64,000 nt of DNA from positions 16,427 through 80,426 of the forward strand of contig CAZUUQ010000003.1 in the NCBI GenBank assembly GCA_964622625.1. The letters run 5' to 3'. The first letter of the stretch is position 1, and the number at the start of each line of letters is the position of its first letter. The notes under the pieces are model-generated. The model was not told the origin of the DNA. It made no database searches and saw only the letters and a program-made list of their open reading frames with translations. Below, one piece after another: positions 16,577 through 26,342 of the stretch. The stretch is from CAZCWM01 sp964622625 (GTDB lineage Bacteria; Planctomycetota; Phycisphaerae; Phycisphaerales; Phycisphaeraceae). The translations under genes were made by a program, and so were the position numbers.

Positions 16577-17374
16577 ATGTCCATGATCGCCATTCTCGCC
16601 GCTGTGCCGGTGCCACCATCGATACCCACGCTGGCGCAGCGCGGCGACTGGGTGGAGTTGGTCATCTACGCCATCGGCACAGTGATCGTGGTCGGAGGCT
16701 GGATCGCCAACCAGTTGCGGCAGATGCGGGAAGAGCAGCAGCGTCGCCGCAAAATCGCCGGCTTGGAGGCCGGCAGGCAAGCGGGGCGTTCGGACATACC
16801 CGATAAATCCGGCGTGCAGCCGATGCCCACGCAGGACGAACTGGCCCGCCGCCGTCGCCAGCAGCTTGCCGAACTGGCTCGCCGCCGTGGTGAAGGCGAC
16901 GAGGCTGCGCCGCGCGAACCAGCCGGCCTCAGCCCCCACGAAGCCTCACAGCGCCAACGCGCCCGTGAAGCTTACGAACGCCGTGCCGAAACCCTGCGCC
17001 GCCAGCGCGCCGAGGCCGAACGCCAGGCTGAACGCGACTCGGAAGGCGCAACCCGCCAGCAGCGAGACTTGCGGCAGCGTCGCGAACGGGCGCAGCAGAC
17101 GCAGCGGCAGCGCGACTTGCAGCGGCGGATGCAGGACCGCACCCGCATCAGCCCCCCACCGCCCGCTGCCCCGCCCATACCCACCGCGCCGACCCCCGTG
17201 CTGAAGCGGGTGGCCGCAACAGCGCCCACCCCTGCCGCGCCTGCTCGCGCCGCCGCATTCGCCGCCGCCATCGGGCCGCTGAACGTCAACGCCCTGCGCC
17301 GCGCCATCATCCTCAAGGAAGTCCTCGACCGCCCCGTCGCACTCCGCGAGCCCATCGACATGGCACGGTATTAG
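16577..17374 (+). CDS. Membrane-anchored Arg/Glu-rich coiled-coil protein, unknown function
   Basis: From ATG 16577 (GGAG 8 nt upstream) the protein has 265 residues. One membrane helix lies near the N-terminus (about residues 25-47, WVELVIYAIGTVIVVGGWIA). A highly charged helical region rich in Arg, Gln, Glu and Ala spans about 50-190, and a Pro/Ala linker about 190-225. The C-terminal RRAIILKEVLDRPVALRE looks like a short docking segment. I do not recognise a characterised family. TACACT (16532-16537) upstream may be a -10 element. It is transcribed in the same direction as the ABC ATPase, 53 bp after it. Confidence 0.7.
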   Translation: MSMIAILAAVPVPPSIPTLAQRGDWVELVIYAIGTVIVVGGWIANQLRQMREEQQRRRKIAGLEAGRQAGRSDIPDKSGVQPMPTQDELARRRRQQLAELARRRGEGDEAAPREPAGLSPHEASQRQRAREAYERRAETLRRQRAEAERQAERDSEGATRQQRDLRQRRERAQQTQRQRDLQRRMQDRTRISPPPPAAPPIPTAPTPVLKRVAATAPTPAAPARAAAFAAAIGPLNVNALRRAIILKEVLDRPVALREPIDMARY

Positions 17375-17406
17375 CCGCCTGGCGGTGAATGAACCGAACA
17401 TGGCTT

Positions 17407-18642
17407 TCAGGGCGCGACCAGCACCCGTGCCTCGCTCAGACGCACGCGGTCCAGCACCGGGCCATGCTGCGCCTCCTCCAGACGTATCCGCAGCGCCCCG
17501 GCTTGCACTGACACGTTCAGCGACGTTCGCAACTGGTCGGCGTCAAGCCTCATCGCTGCAAGCACCGCTTCATCATGCTCGAACATCACGTCCACGCTCC
17601 CCCACCACCGCTGTGGATGATCGGTTGGCAGATCCAGCTCCACCATCGCCGTCAGCCGCGCCGCGCCCGGCGGAAGGTCAAAACGCACCGTCGTCGGCCC
17701 ATGCAGATACAGCGCCTCCTCCTGATCGTCGTAACCGTCTTCGCCACTGCGCGTCGCCGGCCACGGCACCCCGAAGACGACGGCCGGCTGCTCGACCGTC
17801 ATCGGCAGATCCAATAGGCTCACCAGCGTGCCGGCTCGCCCGCGGACAGCCACCGCTGCCAACGCCGACACCGGCAACGCCACCCCCCGCCCATCAGTCA
17901 ACACCACACCCAGCGTCGCGCCGGTCAAGGACAATGCGCTGCCCGTGACCCGCGACCCGTCGCGCAGCAGCAGGTGATGCCCGCCGTCACCGGATAACGC
18001 AACATCGGCAGCGGCAGCGGCGGCGAAGCGCACCGCCGCAATGCGCTCAAGTGGAATCGACAGCAAAGACCCCGCGGCAATCTCCAGTTCAAGGTGCTCG
18101 TCTCCGATCGCGACGACGAATCCTTCGAGGCGATCGCCATTTAGCATCGTTACCGCATCATGGACTGTCAGCCCGGTCACGTCGGCTGCAACAGGCTCGG
18201 TTGGCTGCACTTGATCGCCGCCGTCAAAACGCAACGCGGTCAGTTGCGCCAACGTCGCGGTCAGCGGTCCGAGTCGCGGATGCTCAATCACGAGTCGCCC
18301 CCGCTCATCGACACCGATGTACCGCCCCTGATAGCGCTGCCCGTCCACAAGCACCAGCTCACCAGCCCGTCCCGCTGCCGTGGCGTGTGCGGCCGGGGTC
18401 GTCGGGACCACTGCATCGCCAGGCGTGAATCGCACCTCGACCAGCTCATCCAGTCGCATCTGTCGCAGCACGCGGTCGTCATCGAAATAGCGGACAACGC
18501 CGTCGTCCACGTCCTGCAGCGTCACCGACTCACCGTGCAGATCAGGCCCCAGCAGTGTCGCCGGCGCGGCCGCGTAAATCGACGCGCTCAGCGAAAGCGA
18601 TGCGATACACGTACCCACGACCATGCGGCTGCACAGGCTCAT
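17407..18642 (-). CDS. Secreted protein with NPCBM-like C-terminal domain
   Basis: ATG 18642 overlaps the stop of the upstream gene as ATGA and gives 411 residues beginning with a signal peptide (MSLCSRMVVGTCIASLSLSASIYAAA). The middle contains repeated short beta-rich units of the form LLLRDGSRVTG / MLNGDRLEGFV / LVDGQRYQGRY, each a D-G-x-R/L strand pair. The last about 150 residues (from about FGVPWPATRSGEDGYDD) resemble the NPCBM carbohydrate-binding fold. It is the last gene of the DUF58 operon and probably acts outside the inner membrane. Function unknown. Confidence 0.7.
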   Translation of the reverse strand: MSLCSRMVVGTCIASLSLSASIYAAAPATLLGPDLHGESVTLQDVDDGVVRYFDDDRVLRQMRLDELVEVRFTPGDAVVPTTPAAHATAAGRAGELVLVDGQRYQGRYIGVDERGRLVIEHPRLGPLTATLAQLTALRFDGGDQVQPTEPVAADVTGLTVHDAVTMLNGDRLEGFVVAIGDEHLELEIAAGSLLSIPLERIAAVRFAAAAAADVALSGDGGHHLLLRDGSRVTGSALSLTGATLGVVLTDGRGVALPVSALAAVAVRGRAGTLVSLLDLPMTVEQPAVVFGVPWPATRSGEDGYDDQEEALYLHGPTTVRFDLPPGAARLTAMVELDLPTDHPQRWWGSVDVMFEHDEAVLAAMRLDADQLRTSLNVSVQAGALRIRLEEAQHGPVLDRVRLSEARVLVAP

Positions 18643-19655
18643 CGCTGAAAGATCGGCAGATAACGGTTGGGCACCTGCAGCACCAGCAGCGACATGGCCG
18701 TGGCGTATGACGAGCCGTGGTTCGACGTCCACGACCCGTCGGGACGCTGGGCGCGGACAAGGTTGTCGCGCACGGCCGGGAACCAGTCGCGCCACCAGTC
18801 GCCGCCGGCCAGAAACATCGCCTGGGCCGCATAGTAGTGCCCGTAGTGAAAGTGTCCGAACGGTTCGTCAGGGTCACTGCCGCGGAATGGCTGAAGATAC
18901 GCCAGCCCGTGAAAGACGGCCGGGTCGTCGTACACGCCCGCGTAGTACAGGCTGGCCACGCCCGCGGCCGAACGCGGAAACGCCGACGCCCCCGGACGCA
19001 GCATGTAGCGGAACCCCCCGTCCTCGGGATTCTGACACAGCCGAACGTACACAATGGCGCGGTCCATCGTCTCGGCCGGTACGACGATGCCCGCGTTCCG
19101 CGCCGCCCGCAACGCCATCACCTGGCAGATCGTCACCGAAATGTCCGCATCATACGGGGCCGGCTGATAGCGCCAGCCGCCCTCGTGGTTCTGCGTGTGT
19201 ACGATCAGCCGTACCGCCTTGATCAACGCATCGCGCAGCCGCGGATCATCGCTGTGCCCGTACACCTCCGCCAGCATCAGTGTGGCAAAGCCGTGACCAT
19301 ACATCGGCCCATGCGAAGTCTCGGCCGCGATCAGCCCCGTGGGCGTCGAGCTGTCGAGCACGAAGTCCACACCACGGCGGACAACGTCGGCATACGGCCC
19401 GCGATCGGGCAGGTTGCCGTCGGCCATAAATGCCATACACGACAGCGATGCTACCGCCACGTTGCGCCCATACGCCGAGCCGGTGAAATGTCCGTCGGCC
19501 GCCTGCATCTGCGCCAGGTGCGCCAGCCCACGCTCCACTGCCTGCCGCGATGCCGGCGTAATCTCCGCGAAATCCACCGGTTGCGCTGCCAACGGCGACG
19601 TCACGAACATGACGCCCAACAGCGGGCCGATCATTCGGCTTCCGCATGGCATCAT
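18639..19655 (-). CDS. Secreted prenyltransferase/squalene-oxidase-repeat protein
   Basis: The 338-residue protein has an N-terminal signal peptide and then repeated alpha-alpha-barrel motifs such as AQMQAADGHF, NHEGGWRYQPAPYDADIS, NPEDGGFRYM and RPDGSWTS. These are the QW-type repeats of terpene cyclases and prenyltransferases. The D-x-D-D catalytic motif of squalene cyclases is not evident, so catalysis as a cyclase is doubtful. Both ends overlap neighbours by ATGA (19652-19655 and 18639-18642), indicating tight translational coupling. Such proteins recur in planctomycete VWA/DUF58 operons. Confidence 0.8.
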   Translation of the reverse strand: MMPCGSRMIGPLLGVMFVTSPLAAQPVDFAEITPASRQAVERGLAHLAQMQAADGHFTGSAYGRNVAVASLSCMAFMADGNLPDRGPYADVVRRGVDFVLDSSTPTGLIAAETSHGPMYGHGFATLMLAEVYGHSDDPRLRDALIKAVRLIVHTQNHEGGWRYQPAPYDADISVTICQVMALRAARNAGIVVPAETMDRAIVYVRLCQNPEDGGFRYMLRPGASAFPRSAAGVASLYYAGVYDDPAVFHGLAYLQPFRGSDPDEPFGHFHYGHYYAAQAMFLAGGDWWRDWFPAVRDNLVRAQRPDGSWTSNHGSSYATAMSLLVLQVPNRYLPIFQR

Positions 19656-20437
19656 CGCACAGGCTCCGCATCATCCTCCAGCGGCTGCGCCAGTCGCTGG
19701 TAGTACGCTTCGGTCAGCGGCTGATAGACAGCACTGAATGGATCGCTGCTGCCCTGCGACAGTTCGCCGCGAATCTGCGCCGGCAGGTGACCCCACGCCC
19801 GGCCCGATGCATCCGTCTGCTCCAGCGCACCGGCCAACCCCGCCGTCGCCACCGAGCCGGGCGACGCCTCACCATGATGGGCTTCACTGCCCGCCGTCAC
19901 GGCAGTTGCGGCTCCGGCCGATGGTGAGACATTCTGACGCGAGCCGGTATCCGCCTGCCCCGGCTGCCCCGCCCCGGCACCGCCCGAGCGATCACGCTGC
20001 GGCCGCGGTCGATTGAGCTGCGCGATCAAGGCGTCGAGGCTGTCGATCGCCTCCCGCTGCAACCGCTGCGTCGCCAGGTCGGCCGGCAAAGAGGCATCCC
20101 GCTCCAGTCGCGCCGCGGCGTCGGTCATCCTCGTCACAGCCCGCTGCATCAGATCCATCGGCCCCGGCTCGCCGGCGAGCATGCTTCCGGCCGCATCGTC
20201 GGGCGATGCCGACTGCGTTGGCTTGTCGATGCCCAGCAGTTCGTCGAGGCTCGCCCCCGCCGGACCGGAAGCACCATCCGCGCCCACCGCAGCAATCCAA
20301 ACGGACGCCAGAAGCACGGTCACTCCACAAAGAGTCGCGGCCGTCAGGGAACGGTTTCCGCGTTCCCGCTGCCCCATCCCCCGATGTACCGCTCGCTCAC
20401 GCTCGCGGCTCGCTGTGTGCGTTCGCACAATCTTCAT
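19652..20437 (-). CDS. Conserved planctomycete protein, signal-anchored, unknown function
   Basis: The 261-residue protein has AGGAG 8 nt before its ATG. A membrane/signal segment lies at about residues 32-52 (TAATLCGVTVLLASVWIAAVG). A low-complexity Gly/Ala/Gln region covers the middle. The C-terminus holds the conserved-looking block WGHLPAQIRGELSQG and YQPLTEAYYQRLAQP. This tail recurs in planctomycete operons of this type, always next to DUF4175-like genes (family memory, not verified). Stop overlaps the next start as ATGA. Confidence 0.65.
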   Translation of the reverse strand: MKIVRTHTASRERERAVHRGMGQRERGNRSLTAATLCGVTVLLASVWIAAVGADGASGPAGASLDELLGIDKPTQSASPDDAAGSMLAGEPGPMDLMQRAVTRMTDAAARLERDASLPADLATQRLQREAIDSLDALIAQLNRPRPQRDRSGGAGAGQPGQADTGSRQNVSPSAGAATAVTAGSEAHHGEASPGSVATAGLAGALEQTDASGRAWGHLPAQIRGELSQGSSDPFSAVYQPLTEAYYQRLAQPLEDDAEPVR

Positions 20438-20472
20438 TGATGCCGCTCCTGTGCGGGCGCTGCCGTGGACTG

Positions 20473-23400
20473 CTAATGGGCCGTCAGACGCTCAGCCAGA
20501 TCCTGGCCGAGTTCCGCCACCTGCGCCTGCCGCCTCGCTGCCGCCGCCCGATCGGCACGCGCATCCTTCGCCTCATCGTAGACCTGCTGCTGCATGTACC
20601 GCAATAACCGCAGTTCCGCCACGAGTCGGGCCGGATCCTGCTGTCCGCCCGCACCACCATCCCCGCCACCGGCACCGCCCGAATCCTCGCCAGCCAGTGG
20701 ACGCTGGTACGGCTGATCAGCCGCGATGCGTAAAGCCTCGGCCATGGCGCTAAGTGTCACAGCGATCCCCTGCTGACGCGGCGGCAGGCCCGCATCCGCG
20801 TCCCCGGCGCGCAGCAGAGACGCGGCATGGGCGGCATCACCATCCACCTGCGCGTGCAGATGCTCGAACAGCGATGCGCCCTCGACTTGTCTTCGCAGCT
20901 CGCCAGCCGCATCGCGCACGTCCATCTGCCGCCGTGATAACTCCAGCATCGCCCTCCGCTGAGCCCGCGTCAGTCCCGCGTCGCCCACCTGTATAACCAC
21001 CGCGGCCGTGTCGGCCGTCACCGTCTGCTGCTGCGCGGCCAGGCCGGCATAGCGATCCGCCAGCTCGCGCCGCTGACTTTGGGCCGACTGCTCCCCCGCC
21101 TGCTCAAGCTGCTGCTCCAGCCACGCCAGGGCCGCCTCAAGCGACCCCAGCGCCGCCGCCTGATTCCCTTCCGCCGGCTCGCGCTCAGCCGCACGCAGGG
21201 CCGTCAGCGCCAAGCCCTGTGCCGCAGCCGCACCGTCCAGATACTGTGCCGCCGGCTGCATTTCCATATCGACGGTCGCCTGCTGTCCCACCGCCAGCGT
21301 GTTGCGCCGCAGCGTCTCCAGCGGCGGAGCCAGCGGCGGCAACTGCGCCGCGGCACGCAACCTCTCCAAGCCTGCCCGCTGCTGCTGCACGAGCTGCTCG
21401 ATGGCCTGACGCAGATCGTCGAGCATGCGGACGAGAATCTCCTGTCGCCGCTGCGGCTGACGAGCCAGAGCCTCGAGCATCCGTGCCAGCGTCCGCGCTG
21501 CCGCCTGCTGATCCCCAGCCGCGCCGGCGAGGCGGTTTTCATGCATCTGCCCCGCCGCCGCCTTCATGCGCATCGTCAATCCCTCGCGCCGGGCCATCGC
21601 CGCCGCCTCCGCCAGCGATGCCGCCGCGGCCTGATCATCCGGCGACGCGCTCTGTCGCGCCAGCGCCTCGGCCGCAGCATGCAGGCGATCCGCCAAACGC
21701 TCAGCCTCGCGTGCCGCGTCGGCCTGACGCTGTGCCAGTTGCCGCAGTTGCTCCAGTGCTTGCGGATCCTCCTGCGCCAGTTGCGCGACCTCCAGCCCCA
21801 GCGTCCGGCCTGTCAGCGCAGCGGCCTGCTCAGCAAGCTGCTCCTGCGTGCGGCGAAGGGCCGTCAATTCACTCTGCAGTGCCAACACGTCGCGCCCCTG
21901 ATCCAGCCAGGCCGCCAGTTCGCCGAGTTTGGCCGCCGCCTGTTCGCGGGCGTCGCGACGCTGCGATGCCGTGCCCGCCTCGGCCCCCTGCCGCGCCGCG
22001 TCACCGGCCGCGTCCAGCAGCACACCCGTCTGTTCGATCACACCCTCCAGCAGAGCATCGTCCAGGCGATTGCGGGCAAGCTCGCCGCCCAGGTCGGCCG
22101 CGACCTGCCGCTGATGCTGCACCTGGCTTACCAGCCCCCACTGCGCGTCCACATCGGCGTCTGTTTCACCCTCGATCAATTCGCGCTGCCGCTGCTCAAG
22201 CTGCTGCACCGCCCGCCGTATCGTCGCGAGCTGCCGCCGCAGCCGTCCCGCCAGGGCCGCCGGCTCGATGATCTTCAGCACCACCGGCGACGACCGTGCA
22301 GCCGCATGCGTTTGACCATCCAGCGCGAAGTTGTCACGCGCCTCGCCGAGGAGCACCACCTGATCACCCGGCCGCAGCGACCAGCCGGCCAGGTCCAGAT
22401 CATGTCCCAGCCGCGCCTCCGCCTGCGCAAGCTCCTGCTGCGCCAGCACCGTCGGTTCGCGTTCGCCTTCCGACCCGCGGGGGCGCAATGCCAGCAGCGA
22501 TACTTCCCGCAGCGCCACGTCATCGCGGGCCGCCGCCTCGACGCTCACCATCGCCGTCGCCAGTACCGTCAGGTTCTGACCAGCGGGCGACTCGAGCACC
22601 ACCGTCGGCAACCGATCTTCATGGGCCGTGAGACGGAACAGACTTTCGGTCTGCTCGCTCAGACCCAGCTCGTCACGCAGATGCACTGCCGTCGCCACAT
22701 CGCTCGTAAGCGTGAAAGCGACCGTCAGCATCGACCCCGCATGCTCGGCACGCACATCGCGCGGCAAGGCATTGTCGCGAATCAGCCCCGGCAGCACCGC
22801 CGCCCATGGATGCTGGTCAGCCTTCGACAGAGCAAGCGGTCTGGAGGCCTCCACCGTCAGTATCACGCGGGAGCCGATCAGTGCGCTGGATGGCTCCGCA
22901 CTGCGCCCGTTCCAGGCGATGGTCTGCGATTCCACCATGCCGGCCGCGTACGGCGGGGGGGCGATAGCGGCCGTGAAGCGCGTCAGCCGTGGCCGGGCCG
23001 CGAGCATGATGCGGCGGTCGGGCGTCGCATCGTCGCCGGCCTCGATACGATATTCAATCTGCCATGTGGCGTCGTTCGCGCCGGTCGACGCATCCGCCGT
23101 TGCGTCATGTGGGCGCAGCATCGCTTCGTAGACAGCCGTCGCGCCCGCCGGCGTCTCGGGCGTGAGCGAGTCCTGCCGCGTCATGATCTGCCGCTGCCAC
23201 GGCCCGGTTCGGCCGTCGGCGATGCGGCGGTGCCAGAGCGTCACCCTCAACCCCGGCCTCGCCCCGCGCGTCACGCCAGCGCGCATCCGCAGCGGCGCGT
23301 CGACCGGCCAGGCCGGGCGATGCCCCAGGTCCAGCACCTGCACCCGCCGCGGCCACTGCGCATCGCCAAGCGGCAGCAGCCAGCGCTGCATCGCGATCAC

Positions 23401-23913
23401 TGAGCTGCGCCCCGCCAGCACCGCCAGCGCCAGCATGACCACAAGGGTGAGCATCGCCATCCCCGCCAGCCGCAGTGTCCGCGTCGCATCAATCAGTCGC
23501 GGCATCGGCAGCGTCCGCAGCAGTGCCTCGACGCGTGCCCGCGACATCGCAGCCAGGCCCATGCCCGCAGCGCTCACTGCGGCTTCCGATCCATCGGTCA
23601 GCTCAACCGCGCTGGCCAGTTGCCCCCCCAGTCGCGGCTCAAGCTGCTCGCATCGCAGCGCCAGCGCCGCGGCCGTCGGCCGCAAGCGCGCGATCGCCTT
23701 CACCTCGCGCACCAGCCACGTGGCGGCCAACGTGACCGCCGCCAGACCGATGCCCAGACGCAGCAGGGCCGGCAGGCGCAGCACGCAATCCACCAATGCC
23801 GCCGCGAGCAGCACTGCCGCGGCCGTGATGATCGCTGTGCATGCCGTCCGCACCCACAGCAGCCGTCGGGCAACCAGGGCCGTGCGTTCAAGCTCAGTGC
23901 GTGTCTGCTGCAT
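20473..23913 (-). CDS. DUF4175-like large membrane-anchored coiled-coil protein
   Basis: At 1146 residues this is the largest protein of the window. Two hydrophobic segments lie at about 20-68 and another at about 150-175. An extracytoplasmic beta-rich half (about 180-560) with a stretch like PDRRIMLAARPRLTRFTAAIAPPPY follows. From about 560 it is Gln/Ala/Arg-rich helical coiled coil with a Gly-rich hinge near the C-terminus. The layout resembles DUF4175/TIGR02302-type proteins found beside VWA and DUF58 genes. A structural scaffold function in the envelope is inferred. The gene sits 38 bp after the VWA gene and 35 bp before the next. Confidence 0.7.
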   Translation of the reverse strand: MQQTRTELERTALVARRLLWVRTACTAIITAAAVLLAAALVDCVLRLPALLRLGIGLAAVTLAATWLVREVKAIARLRPTAAALALRCEQLEPRLGGQLASAVELTDGSEAAVSAAGMGLAAMSRARVEALLRTLPMPRLIDATRTLRLAGMAMLTLVVMLALAVLAGRSSVIAMQRWLLPLGDAQWPRRVQVLDLGHRPAWPVDAPLRMRAGVTRGARPGLRVTLWHRRIADGRTGPWQRQIMTRQDSLTPETPAGATAVYEAMLRPHDATADASTGANDATWQIEYRIEAGDDATPDRRIMLAARPRLTRFTAAIAPPPYAAGMVESQTIAWNGRSAEPSSALIGSRVILTVEASRPLALSKADQHPWAAVLPGLIRDNALPRDVRAEHAGSMLTVAFTLTSDVATAVHLRDELGLSEQTESLFRLTAHEDRLPTVVLESPAGQNLTVLATAMVSVEAAARDDVALREVSLLALRPRGSEGEREPTVLAQQELAQAEARLGHDLDLAGWSLRPGDQVVLLGEARDNFALDGQTHAAARSSPVVLKIIEPAALAGRLRRQLATIRRAVQQLEQRQRELIEGETDADVDAQWGLVSQVQHQRQVAADLGGELARNRLDDALLEGVIEQTGVLLDAAGDAARQGAEAGTASQRRDAREQAAAKLGELAAWLDQGRDVLALQSELTALRRTQEQLAEQAAALTGRTLGLEVAQLAQEDPQALEQLRQLAQRQADAAREAERLADRLHAAAEALARQSASPDDQAAAASLAEAAAMARREGLTMRMKAAAGQMHENRLAGAAGDQQAAARTLARMLEALARQPQRRQEILVRMLDDLRQAIEQLVQQQRAGLERLRAAAQLPPLAPPLETLRRNTLAVGQQATVDMEMQPAAQYLDGAAAAQGLALTALRAAEREPAEGNQAAALGSLEAALAWLEQQLEQAGEQSAQSQRRELADRYAGLAAQQQTVTADTAAVVIQVGDAGLTRAQRRAMLELSRRQMDVRDAAGELRRQVEGASLFEHLHAQVDGDAAHAASLLRAGDADAGLPPRQQGIAVTLSAMAEALRIAADQPYQRPLAGEDSGGAGGGDGGAGGQQDPARLVAELRLLRYMQQQVYDEAKDARADRAAAARRQAQVAELGQDLAERLTAH

Positions 23914-23951
23914 CGTGTGTTGTCACCGTGACCTGCTGGTCCTCATCCTGG

Positions 23952-26342
23952 TCACGCCAGGCGCAGCGCCTTGCGTCCTGCCCACTCGAGCGTCAGGAGG
24001 GTGAGCAGCAGCGCCAATGTGGCCGGCCGATCCCACAGCGGGCGGCGCACGTCTGCCGCGTGCCGCTGCGCGCGCCGCGGCACACTGGCCACTAGTCTCG
24101 TTAGTGCGTCATCCGCATCGGCAGCAACCACGGCCCCGCCCGTCGCCTCCGCCAGTCGCCGCAGCAGATCGTGGTCAGGCCGCGGATCGCGCAGTTCGTC
24201 GCCGGCCGCGATCACACTCACACGCTGACTCAGCGGCAGGCCCGCCAGCACCGGCTCAGCCACGTGAAGCAGCACCTCACCCGCCTGCGCCGGCCGCCAC
24301 AATGTCTGCCACTGCATCTCCGCTGTACTCTCGCCGACATCCACTCCTTGCGGGAGCGGCACAAGCCTCAGTACAAGTTGCTCTCGCGGCGTGCCCCGCA
24401 ATTCATCCCCGGCACCGTCCACCACGTGCACGCTGATCCGCGGGCCAAGCGTCTGGGCCAGCAACGGGTCGCGCACGCGCAGCCGCAGCGGCATGGTCTG
24501 CCCGACGCCCAGACGCCGATGCGCCACCTCCAACACTGCCGGCGCCCGCGAGCCATGCTGCATGCCGTGGTGCGCCAGCACCTGAAGAAGTTGCGTGTAC
24601 ACCCGCTCATCAAAGAGCCCGCCTGCACCGTAACGCCATCGCCACAGGTCATCCGTCGCCAGATACATCACCAGCCCCGAGCCATATCGCATCTGCGTAA
24701 GGAGCGGCACGTCGCGGTCGGCCACCGCCTCGGCCAGTACATCCACGGCGGGCTTGTGCGGCCCGATATCCTGAACGTAGTGCAGTGGCGGCAAATCCTG
24801 CATCGCCAAAGTTCGCGCCAAGGCGGCTGCTTCATAACCTGGAGCATCGGGCTCCAGATGCAGCAGACCCAGGCGGTCAGCCGTCGGCGTCGTCCGCAGC
24901 GATGCCGTGCCGCCCGCGCCAGTCAGAGCCGTCACCTCGCCCGGCCGGCTCATCGGCAGCAGGTCTTCCATCGCGGTATCGGCATAGCTCACCGGCGTGA
25001 ACCTCGGTCCGGCCACCATCAGCAGTCCCAGGCCTCGCACCGCAACCTGATCGCGTATCAGCCGCATTTGCGCCGGCGAAAAGTATGTGGCCGCCACATC
25101 GCCTATCACCAGCACGTCGAAGTCCGCCAGTTCCCGGGCATCGGCGGGGAAGCGTGCCAGGGCCCGCGTGCCTTCCTGTACGAACCCGCTCTCGGCCGAG
25201 GCCAGCAGCACCGCCGCCTCCATGCCGGCCGTGCGCACCAGCAGATTTTTCAGGTAGCGATACGCCCATCGCGGCTGGCCATCGACATAAAGCACCCGCA
25301 GCGGCCGATCGACCAGTTCGATCGCCACTTCCGCCTGCTTGTTCTCAAAGTCCCATGCCGCCGATGCCTCCGTCAGCGCCTCCACGTGCAGCTCGACGCG
25401 CCATGTCACCGGCCCGGCCGCCTCGCCGCGACCTTCCAGTCGATGCGGCCCATCAAGCTGCTCCGGCTGATCGACCTGGATGCTGCGCTCAGCGAGCACG
25501 CGGCCCGTGGCGTCATCAAGCAGACGCAGCGTCATATGCGGAAGGCCTTCACTCCATCCGGCCCCGGGACTCGGCGCCAGCCACACCATCACCGGCACCC
25601 GGTCGGTCAGGAACGCCTGCGTCGGCGCTTCAACCCGCGCGATGCCCACGTCGAGGGGCGACTCAGCCTGGCCCAGCGCCAGGGCGAACACGCCCACACC
25701 CCGCTGCTCCAGGCGGCGAAGCAGCTGCACATCCACGCCGTGCGGGCTCGCGCCATCGGACAGCAGGAGTACGCCGGCGACCGGCACATCGCCATCATCA
25801 TCGAGGATGCGTTGCAGCGCCCGATCGATCCGCGTTGCCGCTCCCACGGCGGGCGGCGGATCGGCCAGCGTCTCGACCGCCAGCGGCATCGCGTGCTCGT
25901 TGAATGCAAATACACGCAGCCGGCGGTCGTCGGCAAAGGGCGAACCCGTCAGCGTCGGCAACGCCGCGGCCAGAAGCTGGCGCACGTGCTGCTCTCGCGT
26001 CAGGCGCGCGGCAGCAGCACTGGCATCCGCCACCAGCGGCCCATCTGCCGTCCGCATCGAAGCGGAGCTGTCCAGCAGCACATACAACCGGTCTGGCTCG
26101 ACGCGCTCGCGCATCTCCACCCGCTGCGGCCCGGCCAACGCCGCCACCAGCAGCAGCAGCGTCAGCACGCGCAGACCCGCGAGCGGCCCCCGCACCCAGC
26201 GCGGCCCAAGACGGTGACGGTAACTCCACGCCGCCAGCGCGACGGCCGCCAACAGCAGCAGTCCCCACAGCCACGTCGGCAACGGAGTCTGCCAGTCGAA
26301 ACGCACGGGCGCGGAACTGACCATAACCTCGCCGGTGTTCAT
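23952..26342 (-). CDS. Membrane VWA-domain protein
   Basis: The 796-residue protein has membrane helices at about 23-40 and 55-70 and a last one near the C-terminus. The von Willebrand A domain (about 85-240) shows the MIDAS motif D-x-S-x-S in LLDSSASM and LLLSDGASPHG. A glutamine-amidotransferase-like Rossmann region (about 360-560: LYVDGQPRWAYRYLKNLL, VLVIGDVAATYFS) follows, and then beta domains. This is the standard planctomycete partner of BatA-like and DUF58 proteins. The start codon overlaps the upstream stop as ATGA (26339-26342). Confidence 0.82.
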   Translation of the reverse strand: MNTGEVMVSSAPVRFDWQTPLPTWLWGLLLLAAVALAAWSYRHRLGPRWVRGPLAGLRVLTLLLLVAALAGPQRVEMRERVEPDRLYVLLDSSASMRTADGPLVADASAAAARLTREQHVRQLLAAALPTLTGSPFADDRRLRVFAFNEHAMPLAVETLADPPPAVGAATRIDRALQRILDDDGDVPVAGVLLLSDGASPHGVDVQLLRRLEQRGVGVFALALGQAESPLDVGIARVEAPTQAFLTDRVPVMVWLAPSPGAGWSEGLPHMTLRLLDDATGRVLAERSIQVDQPEQLDGPHRLEGRGEAAGPVTWRVELHVEALTEASAAWDFENKQAEVAIELVDRPLRVLYVDGQPRWAYRYLKNLLVRTAGMEAAVLLASAESGFVQEGTRALARFPADARELADFDVLVIGDVAATYFSPAQMRLIRDQVAVRGLGLLMVAGPRFTPVSYADTAMEDLLPMSRPGEVTALTGAGGTASLRTTPTADRLGLLHLEPDAPGYEAAALARTLAMQDLPPLHYVQDIGPHKPAVDVLAEAVADRDVPLLTQMRYGSGLVMYLATDDLWRWRYGAGGLFDERVYTQLLQVLAHHGMQHGSRAPAVLEVAHRRLGVGQTMPLRLRVRDPLLAQTLGPRISVHVVDGAGDELRGTPREQLVLRLVPLPQGVDVGESTAEMQWQTLWRPAQAGEVLLHVAEPVLAGLPLSQRVSVIAAGDELRDPRPDHDLLRRLAEATGGAVVAADADDALTRLVASVPRRAQRHAADVRRPLWDRPATLALLLTLLTLEWAGRKALRLA